This document shows, piece after piece, positions 1 through 6,879 of a stretch of DNA of 58,193 nucleotides. The DNA lies in NCBI RefSeq assembly GCF_002234915.1, contig NZ_NEWD01000022.1, positions 1 through 58,193 of the forward strand. Direction: 5' to 3'. Under the pieces are notes generated by a model. It saw nothing but the letters and a program-made list of their open reading frames with translations. It had not been told where the DNA came from and ran no database searches. Both the position numbers and the translations under genes were made by a program. How positions within the stretch are numbered: the stretch's first letter is position 1; every line of letters starts with the position of its first letter. This DNA is from Bifidobacterium vansinderenii (GTDB lineage: Bacteria; Actinomycetota; Actinomycetes; Actinomycetales; Bifidobacteriaceae).

Positions 1-80
1 CACCGATCGTCGGTGTTGCGGTTTTCGATGTCGTTGATGCATGAATAGTGCGTGTTATGCACACCGTGCGGTGGATAGAT

Positions 81-244
81 TGTGGAAAACCTCAGTAAAA
101 TTGTGGATAACTTTTTAGACGTCGTCTAATCGTTGCAATCATGCCGATGTTAGGGATTCGGCAAACGATTGCTTGGTCGGCAAGAAAAGGCATCAACGAC
201 GAGTTTTCCACATTTTTGTCCACAGATATCCACATTCGTCCACA
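81..244. promoter_or_regulatory. DnaA-box cluster, origin-like spacer
   Basis: This gene-free spacer lies ahead of parA. TGTGGATAA at 102-110 is a perfect DnaA box on the minus strand, and TGTGGAAAA at 81-89 differs from it by one base. On the plus strand TTTTCCACA (204-212), TTGTCCACA (216-224), ATATCCACA (226-234) and TCGTCCACA (236-244) follow one another at 10-12-bp steps, close to one helical turn. This is what a DnaA-binding array looks like. In actinobacteria parA-parB lie near oriC, so an origin or auxiliary DnaA site is plausible. No gene is seen in 1-340. Confidence 0.7.
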
Positions 245-340
245 ACGATCGATTTGACTTGCGTTGTCGGTGTGTGATGACCACAATGGGAATCCGATTC
301 GGATACAATCGAAGAATATTTGAACGAAGAAAGGTGAACC

Positions 341-1345
341 ATGGCGAATGTTTCACGTGAAACAACACAGGCCGATGGTCAGGAGCAGGGGGAGCACATC
401 GAATCCACGACCGATGTGCTGAGCCGCATCTTCAACGATGGATCCTCCTCCTCAATGGGCTCCCAGCTGGTGGATCTCGCCCGTAGGCGCCAGCAGCTCA
501 GCGAAGCGCAGTATCCCAAGCCCTCCGAAACCCGTGTAATCGCCGTCGCCAACCAGAAGGGTGGCGTGGGCAAGACCACGACCGTGGTGAATCTGGCCGC
601 GGCGCTCGCCGACTCCGGTTCCCGCGTGCTGGTCGTCGATATGGATCCGCAGGGCAATGCCTCCACCGCGTTCGGTGCGGAACATTCCTCCGGCAGCCCG
701 TCGGTGTATGACGTGCTCGAAGGCCGTCTGGACATCAACGACGTGAAACAACCGTGCGAGGACTTCCCGACACTGGAGATCGTGCCGTCCACCATCGATT
801 TGTCCGGCGCCGAACTGGAGATCGCGAATCTGGAGAACCGCACGTTCCTGCTGCGTGACAGCATCGTCGAATATCTGAAGAACACCGGCGATCACTACGA
901 CTACGTCTTCATCGACTGCGCGCCGAGCCTCGGCCTGCTCGTGCTCAATGCACTGTGCGCGGCGCACGAGGTGCTGATCCCGATCCAGGCGGAATACTAC
1001 GCCCTGGAGGGTCTGGGACAGCTGCTCAAGACCATCGGTCTGGTGCAGGGCACGGTCAACAGGAATCTGATCATCTCCACCATGCTCATCACCATGTTCG
1101 ACCGTCGTACGATCCTGAGTCAGGATGTGTACGATGAGGTGAAGGAGCATTACCCCGACATCGTGCTCGACACCACGATTCCGCGTGCGGTGAAGATCGC
1201 GGAGGCGCCGAGCTTCAACAAGTCGGTTATTGCATACGACGCGAACGGTGCGGGTGCGGTGGCGTACCGTGAGGCGGCTCTGGAGATCGCCAAGCGTTCC
1301 GAAAGGGTTCTGAAGACTATCGCAGCACGAAGGAATGGTGACTGA
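341..1345 (+). CDS. parA: chromosome-partitioning ATPase ParA (Soj)
   Basis: This 334-residue protein is a Walker-type ATPase that segregates the chromosome origin together with ParB. The deviant Walker A box KGGVGKTT is at residues 73-80, followed by VVDMDPQGN and FIDCAPSLG, all typical of ParA/Soj. The first 60 residues are a poorly conserved extension. The start is supported by AGAAAGG about 7 bases upstream. A perfect parS site covers codons 3-8. parB follows with its start 2 bases after the parA stop, so the two form an operon. The identification is secure. Confidence 0.97.
   Translation: MANVSRETTQADGQEQGEHIESTTDVLSRIFNDGSSSSMGSQLVDLARRRQQLSEAQYPKPSETRVIAVANQKGGVGKTTTVVNLAAALADSGSRVLVVDMDPQGNASTAFGAEHSSGSPSVYDVLEGRLDINDVKQPCEDFPTLEIVPSTIDLSGAELEIANLENRTFLLRDSIVEYLKNTGDHYDYVFIDCAPSLGLLVLNALCAAHEVLIPIQAEYYALEGLGQLLKTIGLVQGTVNRNLIISTMLITMFDRRTILSQDVYDEVKEHYPDIVLDTTIPRAVKIAEAPSFNKSVIAYDANGAGAVAYREAALEIAKRSERVLKTIAARRNGD
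349..364. promoter_or_regulatory. perfect parS centromere site inside parA
   Basis: TGTTTCACGTGAAACA matches the conserved bacterial parS 16-mer at every position. It is read in frame as N-V-S-R-E-T, codons 3-8 of parA. ParB should nucleate here and spread over the parAB region. Confidence 0.97.
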
Positions 1346-1346
1346 C

Positions 1347-2741
1347 ATGGCAACGCGTTCACGTCGCTTGGGCAAGGGACTGGGAGCGTTGTTCCCGACC
1401 ATCCCCGACGAGTCCGAACTGCAGGGGGTGCCGAAGCCCGAACCGGCTCCGGTCGCTCCCACCCCGGTGGAGAAGAAGGCAGCCGCGCCGGCGAAGAAGT
1501 CGGAAGTCGCGGCAAAGCCCTCCGCCTCCAAGCCGAAGCCGTCGGCCGGTGCGTCCAAGGCCGAGGAATCCAGTGAGAGTGCCGCTCCTGCCCGCCCGGC
1601 GAAGCGTACGGGCAAGACCCGTCGTCCGAGCATGCCGTCGCTGGTGGATTCGGTGAACCCGAGCGATCATCCCAGCGATATGTTCTTCGGCGAGACCCCG
1701 GCCGCTCCGGCCGCGCAGGCCGCCGAGAAGAACGAGGAGCCGTCCGCTGCCGCGGAGTCGACTGCCGTTTCCGAGGCTCCTGCCGCCCCCGCTCCCGCCG
1801 AGGTGCCCGCATCTGCGGTGAAGCTTTCCGTGTCCGCGCCGGCATCGTCCTCTGATGCGGCCGACGGCGACATCAAGCCGGTCGAAGGCGGCTACCTCGC
1901 CGAGCTGCAGATCAAGGACATCATGCCCAACGAGCATCAGCCCAGGCTCATCTTCGATGAGGACGAGCTGATGGAGCTGTCGCGCTCGATCCAGGAGGTC
2001 GGCGTGCTGCAGCCCATCGTCGTGCGTAGGCGTGCGGCGAAGGCCATCACCGCGGAGAAGCCCGCCGCCTACGAGCTCATCATGGGTGAGCGCCGTATGC
2101 GCGCCAGCAAGCTCACCGGGCTCACCGAGATCCCTGCGATCGTCAAGACCACGTCCGACGACGACATGCTGCGTGACGCCCTGCTGGAGAACCTGCACCG
2201 CGTGGCGTTGAACCCGCTCGAGGAGGCGGCCGCCTACCAGCAGATGCTGGACGAGTTCGGCCTCACTCAGGAGCAGCTGTCGAAGTCGGTGTCGAAGTCC
2301 CGTCCGCAGATCGCCAACACGCTGCGTCTGCTGCAGCTGCCCGCCTCGGTGCAGAAGAAGCTGTCGGCAGGCGTGCTGTCGGCCGGTCACGCGCGTGCGC
2401 TGCTGAGCCTGCCCACGTCCGAGCAGATGGAGGCGCTGGCCGATCGCATCATCGCCGAGGGCCTGTCCGTGCGTTCGGTGGAGGAGATCGTGGCCACCGA
2501 GGCTGCCAAGGATCCGGGCAAGAAGAAGCGTAAGCCGCGCAAGAACGTGTGGTCCGACTCCGATATGGTGCACTCGCTGGAGAACCAGTTCGACACCAAG
2601 GTGGCGATCCGCGGCACCAAGAAGAAGGGTCGCATCGAGATTACGTTCGCGTCCGAGGAGGACTTCGACCGCATCGTGCAGCTGCTGTCCATCGCCCGTC
2701 GTGACGACGCCGGCGCCGCTGGCAACGACGGTTGGGTGTGA
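1347..2741 (+). CDS. parB: chromosome-partitioning protein ParB (Spo0J)
   Basis: ParB is the CTP-dependent clamp that loads at parS. The chosen start gives 464 residues beginning MATRSRRLGKG. AAGGA at 1330-1334 lies too close to the in-frame ATG at 1335, which would also overlap parA, so 1347 fits better. Residues 1 to about 185 are a long Ala/Pro/Lys-rich, probably disordered segment, longer than in most ParB proteins. The ParB fold begins near residue 190 (NEHQPR), with the CTP-binding GERRMRA box near 246 and ENLHR shortly after. A helix-turn-helix (EEQLSKSVSKS-like) and a short C-terminal dimerisation domain follow. A strong terminator lies just downstream. Confidence 0.96.
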   Translation: MATRSRRLGKGLGALFPTIPDESELQGVPKPEPAPVAPTPVEKKAAAPAKKSEVAAKPSASKPKPSAGASKAEESSESAAPARPAKRTGKTRRPSMPSLVDSVNPSDHPSDMFFGETPAAPAAQAAEKNEEPSAAAESTAVSEAPAAPAPAEVPASAVKLSVSAPASSSDAADGDIKPVEGGYLAELQIKDIMPNEHQPRLIFDEDELMELSRSIQEVGVLQPIVVRRRAAKAITAEKPAAYELIMGERRMRASKLTGLTEIPAIVKTTSDDDMLRDALLENLHRVALNPLEEAAAYQQMLDEFGLTQEQLSKSVSKSRPQIANTLRLLQLPASVQKKLSAGVLSAGHARALLSLPTSEQMEALADRIIAEGLSVRSVEEIVATEAAKDPGKKKRKPRKNVWSDSDMVHSLENQFDTKVAIRGTKKKGRIEITFASEEDFDRIVQLLSIARRDDAGAAGNDGWV

Positions 2742-2764
2742 GTTCGTCAGAAACACAGTCCCCA

Positions 2765-2780
2765 ACGTTTCACATGAAAC
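2765..2780. promoter_or_regulatory. parS-like site (14/16) after parB
   Basis: CGTTTCACATGAAACA differs from the parS 16-mer at positions 1 and 9. It lies between the parB stop and the parB terminator. Two changes may weaken ParB loading. Confidence 0.65.
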
Positions 2781-2781
2781 A

Positions 2782-2818
2782 TAACGGCTCTCTAGTTTCA
2801 CATAGAGAGCCGTTTTTC
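2782..2818 (+). terminator. Rho-independent terminator of parAB
   Basis: A 12-bp perfect stem (AACGGCTCTCTA at 2782-2793 with TAGAGAGCCGTT at 2802-2813) closes an 8-base loop and is followed by T residues. The loop, GTTTCACA, is itself half of a parS site. Confidence 0.9.
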
Positions 2819-2860
2819 GTTGGTGTGACCACACCAAGTGTGAAACTCGGTCATCTTTAT

Positions 2861-2876
2861 GGTTTCACGTGGAACC
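2861..2876. promoter_or_regulatory. degenerate parS-like palindrome (13/16)
   Basis: GGTTTCACGTGGAACC keeps the TTTCACGTG core of parS but differs at positions 1, 12 and 16. It sits between the convergent parB and threonine aldolase genes. Binding by ParB is uncertain. Confidence 0.45.
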
Positions 2877-2948
2877 ATAAAGACCGATGTTCCACACGGT
2901 CAGACAGAGTCGGGCAGAGCCGCCGATCGACTGCGACGACTGCAACGA

Positions 2949-3974
2949 CTACAGCAGCGCGATCAGTTCGTCGACGTGTTCGGGGGTGGTGGCCCAGCTG
3001 GTGCAGATGCGCATCACCGAGTGCTCGTCGTCGTACTTCTCCATGAAACCGAGCCGCACATGCGCGCTCAGTCGGTCGATGGTCGGCTGGTCAAGCACGA
3101 TGAAGATCTGGTTCGTGGGCGCCTCGAAGGCGAATCGATACCCCTTCTCACGCAGCGCCGTACGAATGCGGTCGGCCGCCTCGTTGGCGTTGCGGGCGAT
3201 GCGCGTGTACAGGTCGTCGGTGAACAGCGTGTCGAACTGCAGGCCGAGCAGCCAGCCCTTGGCCAGCAATGCGCCGTGCTGCTTGACGAGCGTAAGGAAA
3301 TGCCTGGGCGCGTTGCCGTGCGGGAACACCACGGCCTCGCCGAACAGCGCACCCACCTTGGTGCCGCCGATGTAGAACACGTCGGCGATGCGTGCCAGAT
3401 CCTTCAGCGTGACGTCGTTGCCGGTCGCGGTGAGCGCGTAGCCGAGTCGTGCGCCGTCCACAAACAGCGGGATGCCGTATTCATGGCAGACGTCGGCGAT
3501 GGTCTCCAGCTCGGCCTTGGTGTAGATCGTGCCGTACTCGGTGCACTGTGAAACGTAGACGCTGCCGGGGAACACCATATGCTCATAGTTGCCGTCGGCG
3601 TAGAACGTGGCGATGTAGTCACGCAGTTCAGTTGCGTCGATCTTGCCGTTGTGCTGGGGGAGCGTGAGCACCTTGTGCCCGGTGGCCTCGATCGCGCCGG
3701 CCTCATGCACGTTCACATGGCCCGATTCGGCGGCCACCACACCGGCGTACGGCGGGGTGATCGTGTCGATCACGGTCATGTTGGTCTGCGTGCCGCCCAC
3801 AAGGAACCAGATCTCGGCGTCCGGGCACCCACACGCCTCGCGGATGCGCGCCTTGGCGGACTCGCAGTAATGATCCATGCCGTAGCCGGTGATCTGCTCC
3901 ATGTTCGTTTCGGCGAGCCGGCGCAGAATCTCCGGATGCGCGCCCTCGCTGTAGTCGTTCTCAAAAGACAGCAT
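2949..3974 (-). CDS. ltaE: low-specificity L-threonine aldolase
   Basis: This 341-residue PLP enzyme of the beta-eliminating lyase family cleaves L-threonine or allo-threonine to glycine and acetaldehyde. The start MLSFENDYSEG has GGGGAAGAGAAG just upstream. An upstream in-frame extension exists but lacks a ribosome site. FVDGARLGYA (Asp173) and the PLP lysine in FYIGGTKVGAL (Lys206) are in place, and the length is normal. It converges on parAB. A parS-like site lies in its 5' region. Glycine supply is the likely role. Confidence 0.9.
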   Translation of the reverse strand: MLSFENDYSEGAHPEILRRLAETNMEQITGYGMDHYCESAKARIREACGCPDAEIWFLVGGTQTNMTVIDTITPPYAGVVAAESGHVNVHEAGAIEATGHKVLTLPQHNGKIDATELRDYIATFYADGNYEHMVFPGSVYVSQCTEYGTIYTKAELETIADVCHEYGIPLFVDGARLGYALTATGNDVTLKDLARIADVFYIGGTKVGALFGEAVVFPHGNAPRHFLTLVKQHGALLAKGWLLGLQFDTLFTDDLYTRIARNANEAADRIRTALREKGYRFAFEAPTNQIFIVLDQPTIDRLSAHVRLGFMEKYDDEHSVMRICTSWATTPEHVDELIALL

Positions 3975-4025
3975 GATGGTCTTCTCTTCCCCCTGTTGAT
4001 GAATGTGACTCTTATCTGAATCAGT

Positions 4026-4085
4026 GCGTGGAACAGCAGATATCGAATGTTTCATGCGAAACATCGAGTGAGCACTGTTCCACGC
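4026..4085. promoter_or_regulatory. inverted repeat enclosing a parS-like site
   Basis: Arms GCGTGGAACAG (4026-4036) and CTGTTCCACGC (4075-4085) pair perfectly over 11 bp. The 38-base loop contains TGTTTCATGCGAAACA (4048-4063), a parS match at 14 of 16 positions. It lies downstream of trxB and upstream of the aldolase, so it may also end trxB transcription. Confidence 0.6.
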
Positions 4086-4125
4086 GGGGATCCCGGTGAG
4101 AGCCTCACGGCAGACGCTGCCGCGC

Positions 4126-5076
4126 CTACTCCTGCTCCACCAGATACATCTGCGCGTCAAGCGCGGCGCGGCAGCCCATACCGGCCGCGGAAATGGCCTG
4201 ACGATACACGGAATCGGCGTTGTCGCCGGCCGCGAACACGCCCGGCACCGACGTGCGCGTGGAACCGCCGTCCACGATCACCGTGCCGTCGGCCGCCAAT
4301 TCGAGCGCACCGTCGAGGAACGCGGTCTGCGGCGTGTGGCCGATCGCCACGAACACGCCGTTCGCGTCAATGTCGCGCGTCTCGCCGGTCGTCACATTAC
4401 GCAGCGTCACGCTCGTCGCGCCGTTCGCATCATCGCCGTGAATCTCATCGACCACGGCGTTCATCACGAACTCGATCTTCGGATTCTGCTGCGCGCGTTC
4501 GATCATGATGCGCGACGCACGGAACTCGTCACGACGATGCACCAGCGTGACCGACGAACCGAAACGGGACAGGAAGTCGGCCTCCTCCATGGCGGAATCG
4601 CCGCCGCCGACCACCACGATCGGCTTGTCGCGGAAGAAGAAGCCGTCACACGTGGCGCAGTACGAGACGCCACGGCCGGAGAACTCCTTCTCGCCGGGCA
4701 CACCCAGCTTGCGCGGCTCCGAACCGGTGGCCACGATCACCGTGCGGGACTGGTATTCGTTGCCGCCGTCGGTGCGCACGGTCCTGACGGCACCGGGCGT
4801 CGCATCGGAGAAGTCCACCGACGTCACGTCGTCATACTCGATCATGGCGCCGAACTTCTCCGCCTGCTCGCGCATGCGGTCCATAAGATCCGGGCCGAGC
4901 ACGCCCTCGGGGAAACCGGGGAAGTTCTCCACCTCGGTGGTGTTGATCAGCTGCCCGCCGGGGTTGAGCACGCCGGCGATGACCAGCGGCTGATATCCGG
5001 CGCGGGCGAGATAGATGGCGGCCGTGTACCCCGCAGGGCCCGACCCGATGATGATTGCGTCGCGAATGTCACTCAT
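4126..5076 (-). CDS. trxB: thioredoxin-disulfide reductase
   Basis: This 316-residue cytoplasmic flavoprotein passes electrons from NADPH to thioredoxin. It starts at MSDIRDAIIIG. The FAD-binding GSGPAGYTAA is at residues 11-20, the redox pair CATC at 140-143, and an NADPH motif GGGDSAMEEA follows. The C-terminal FAD motif VFAAGD is present. Length and motifs are normal. No good ribosome-binding site is visible, so it may be leaderless. Unlike in many actinobacteria, no thioredoxin gene sits beside it. Its place between murJ and parB, with the aldolase inserted, agrees with origin-side gene order. Confidence 0.96.
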   Translation of the reverse strand: MSDIRDAIIIGSGPAGYTAAIYLARAGYQPLVIAGVLNPGGQLINTTEVENFPGFPEGVLGPDLMDRMREQAEKFGAMIEYDDVTSVDFSDATPGAVRTVRTDGGNEYQSRTVIVATGSEPRKLGVPGEKEFSGRGVSYCATCDGFFFRDKPIVVVGGGDSAMEEADFLSRFGSSVTLVHRRDEFRASRIMIERAQQNPKIEFVMNAVVDEIHGDDANGATSVTLRNVTTGETRDIDANGVFVAIGHTPQTAFLDGALELAADGTVIVDGGSTRTSVPGVFAAGDNADSVYRQAISAAGMGCRAALDAQMYLVEQE

Positions 5077-5211
5077 ACGCCCCACCCTACCGTGCGGGTG
5101 CCGATTCCATGTATCACCGTTAGCGGAATTCGTGATCACGGGTTATTCGTGTGTGACTCGTTGCGGGTTCGTCTGTACGCGTGACAAACCTGCAGCGGGG
5201 GAGTCGCCAGA

Positions 5212-5311
5212 CTGCGGGTCTGTCGCGCGACTGCAATAAACCCGCAGCGTAGGGTACGCGAGTATGTGATTACGTGGCGCCGGACGATTCGGGCTGCTGT
5301 ACGGTCGTACA
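5212..5311. promoter_or_regulatory. trxB/TetR spacer: hairpin and operator-like palindrome
   Basis: The 387-base divergent spacer (5077-5463) has no gene. It holds a nested hairpin (CTGCGGGT at 5212-5219, ACCCGCAG at 5240-5247, with the palindrome GTCGCGCGAC between). It also holds TGTACG-GT-CGTACA at 5298-5311, arms of 6 with a 2-base centre. The latter resembles a TetR-family operator and could serve autoregulation of the next gene; that role is inference. Confidence 0.4.
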
Positions 5312-5463
5312 ATATCCAGCAGAGAATATCCGACAGAGCAAGAAGGCGTCGTCGTGCCGTACGAATGCATCGTCGACGGATGCCGCATGAACGGGTGATG
5401 CACGCCGGCAGCGAGCGTCGCGCACCGACGGCGGTATGCACGACGCAACACGAAAGGCCGCAT

Positions 5464-6087
5464 ATGGAATCGCATATCAAGCCCATTCGGGAGATCCATC
5501 CGCGCGTTCGGCAGATCGAGGACGTGTCCGCCACGCTGTTCGGCGAATCCGGCTACTACGGCACCTCGCTGCGTGACATCGCCGAACGTGTGGGCATCTC
5601 CAAGGCCGGGCTGCTGCACTACGTGACCAGCAAGGACAACCTGCTGTGCATGGTGCTCAACGACTGCTACGACCAGCCCACCCGGGTCAACATGGCCGTG
5701 CGCGAGCTGCTGCAATACGACGGCCCGGTGCCGGCCGACAAACGACTGCGCATCCCCTCGTACTTCCGCGAGCTCGCCACCGTGAACGAGCAGCGGCCGC
5801 AGCTCGTGCGACTGTTCACCACCATGAACGCCGAGGCGCTCAACCCCGATCATCCCGCGTACGAGTATTTCCGTGAGCGCGACGCCGCACTGACCGAGGT
5901 GGCGTACGCCGACATCTGGTATGCGCCGGACGGCGTGGCGACGCCGGAGGTGATGATGACCGCGTACCGGGCGATGGACGGCATCCAGATCAGCTGGCTG
6001 CGCAATCCGGAGCACACGCTGCTCGAACGGTGGGATGCGGTGGAGCGCTCGCTGTTCCCCGCGTCGATCTGGGAAGGGTATATGTAA
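5464..6087 (+). CDS. TetR/AcrR family transcriptional regulator
   Basis: This 207-residue DNA-binding regulator starts at MESHIKPIRE, chosen because GAAAGG lies 6 bases upstream. The upstream in-frame extension has no comparable site. Residues about 12-60 form the TetR helix-turn-helix, with the recognition region TSLRDIAERVGISKAGLLHY and the following SKDNLL turn. The rest is the ligand-binding and dimerisation domain, which does not reveal the ligand. No adjacent target operon is evident: trxB lies divergently behind a 387-base spacer, and downstream is a non-coding repeat. Autoregulation through 5298-5311 is possible. Confidence 0.88.
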   Translation: MESHIKPIREIHPRVRQIEDVSATLFGESGYYGTSLRDIAERVGISKAGLLHYVTSKDNLLCMVLNDCYDQPTRVNMAVRELLQYDGPVPADKRLRIPSYFRELATVNEQRPQLVRLFTTMNAEALNPDHPAYEYFRERDAALTEVAYADIWYAPDGVATPEVMMTAYRAMDGIQISWLRNPEHTLLERWDAVERSLFPASIWEGYM

Positions 6088-6106
6088 CGCGGACGTGGGG
6101 CTAACA

Positions 6107-6680
6107 CGCTGCGGGGTGCCGTACGGTTGCGGTTACGTTCGGTTGCGACGATGCGACGGAACGTAACCGAAGACGGCACTACGAGTACGTTCCGTTACGT
6201 GTGATTGACAGAACGTACTCGGCGAGGGAGCTGCGGTTACGTTCCGTTACGGTTTATCTGCAGATCGTAACCGTAGCCGGGTTTGCGATTACGTTGTGTT
6301 TCGCATGACTGACGGATCGTACTCGAAGGACGTGGTTTGATTACGGTTCGTGACGAATCGCTGATGGATCGTAATCAAACCGGGGTGACTACGGCTTGCT
6401 GCCGAATGACGGCTGGCTGTAATCAGGATGATTTGCGATCCGTACTCATCGGACGCATGCGTGCGTCGGATACGCCTGCAACGAGTGGCTGCGGGGGCTG
6501 TCTGACGCATGTGTGCGTCGAATAAGCACGGAAGAACTTAGTACGGTGCTTGTTGGACGCATGCATGCGTCAGATACGTACGGGAAGGGTCGATACGGTG
6601 CTCATTGGACGCGTGCGTGCGTCGAATAAGCACGGAGGCACGGCATACGAGGTTCATCGGACGCACGCGTGCGGCGAATA
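6107..6680. repeat. degenerate 52-bp tandem repeat array
   Basis: The 792-base gap 6088-6879 has no gene. From about 6107 it repeats with a 52-bp period. GAACGTA/GATCGTA words start at 6159, 6211, 6263, 6315 and 6367, each exactly 52 apart. After one slightly shorter unit, GACGC words start at 6452, 6504, 6556, 6608 and 6660, again exactly 52 apart. The first half has TTACGTTCCGTTACG-type centres. The second half has the near-palindrome GACGCATGCGTGCGTC. About 11 units are recognisable. No protein or known repeat family is recognised. Confidence 0.88.
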
Positions 6681-6736
6681 AGCATTGGAAGTGTCAAAAG
6701 TGGGTTCACGGGGGCGGAACGGAGTCGGATATGAAC

Positions 6737-6770
6737 GAACCCGCCCGGGTATGTGGCCTCGGACGGGTTC
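6737..6770 (-). terminator. possible terminator hairpin after murJ
   Basis: GAACCCG (6737-6743) pairs with CGGGTTC (6764-6770), downstream of the murJ stop on the minus strand. No T-run follows, so the assignment is weak. Confidence 0.3.
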
Positions 6771-6879
6771 TGTAGATGCGCTGTATGGGGTTGGCTCACC
6801 CCTCCCCTCAGCTGAAGCACATCGACGTTGCCTTGTCGCGCGCCTGACGGGTTCTCTCTCCGAGGGGAGCGCGTAGGAC

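Noticed and set aside
1335-1346. parB start at the ATG of 1335
   Set aside because: The ribosome-binding AAGGA abuts this ATG; the start at 1347 gives usable spacing.
6107-6680. CRISPR array
   Set aside because: The units are contiguous and all drift together; there are no constant repeats separated by unique spacers, and no cas genes nearby.
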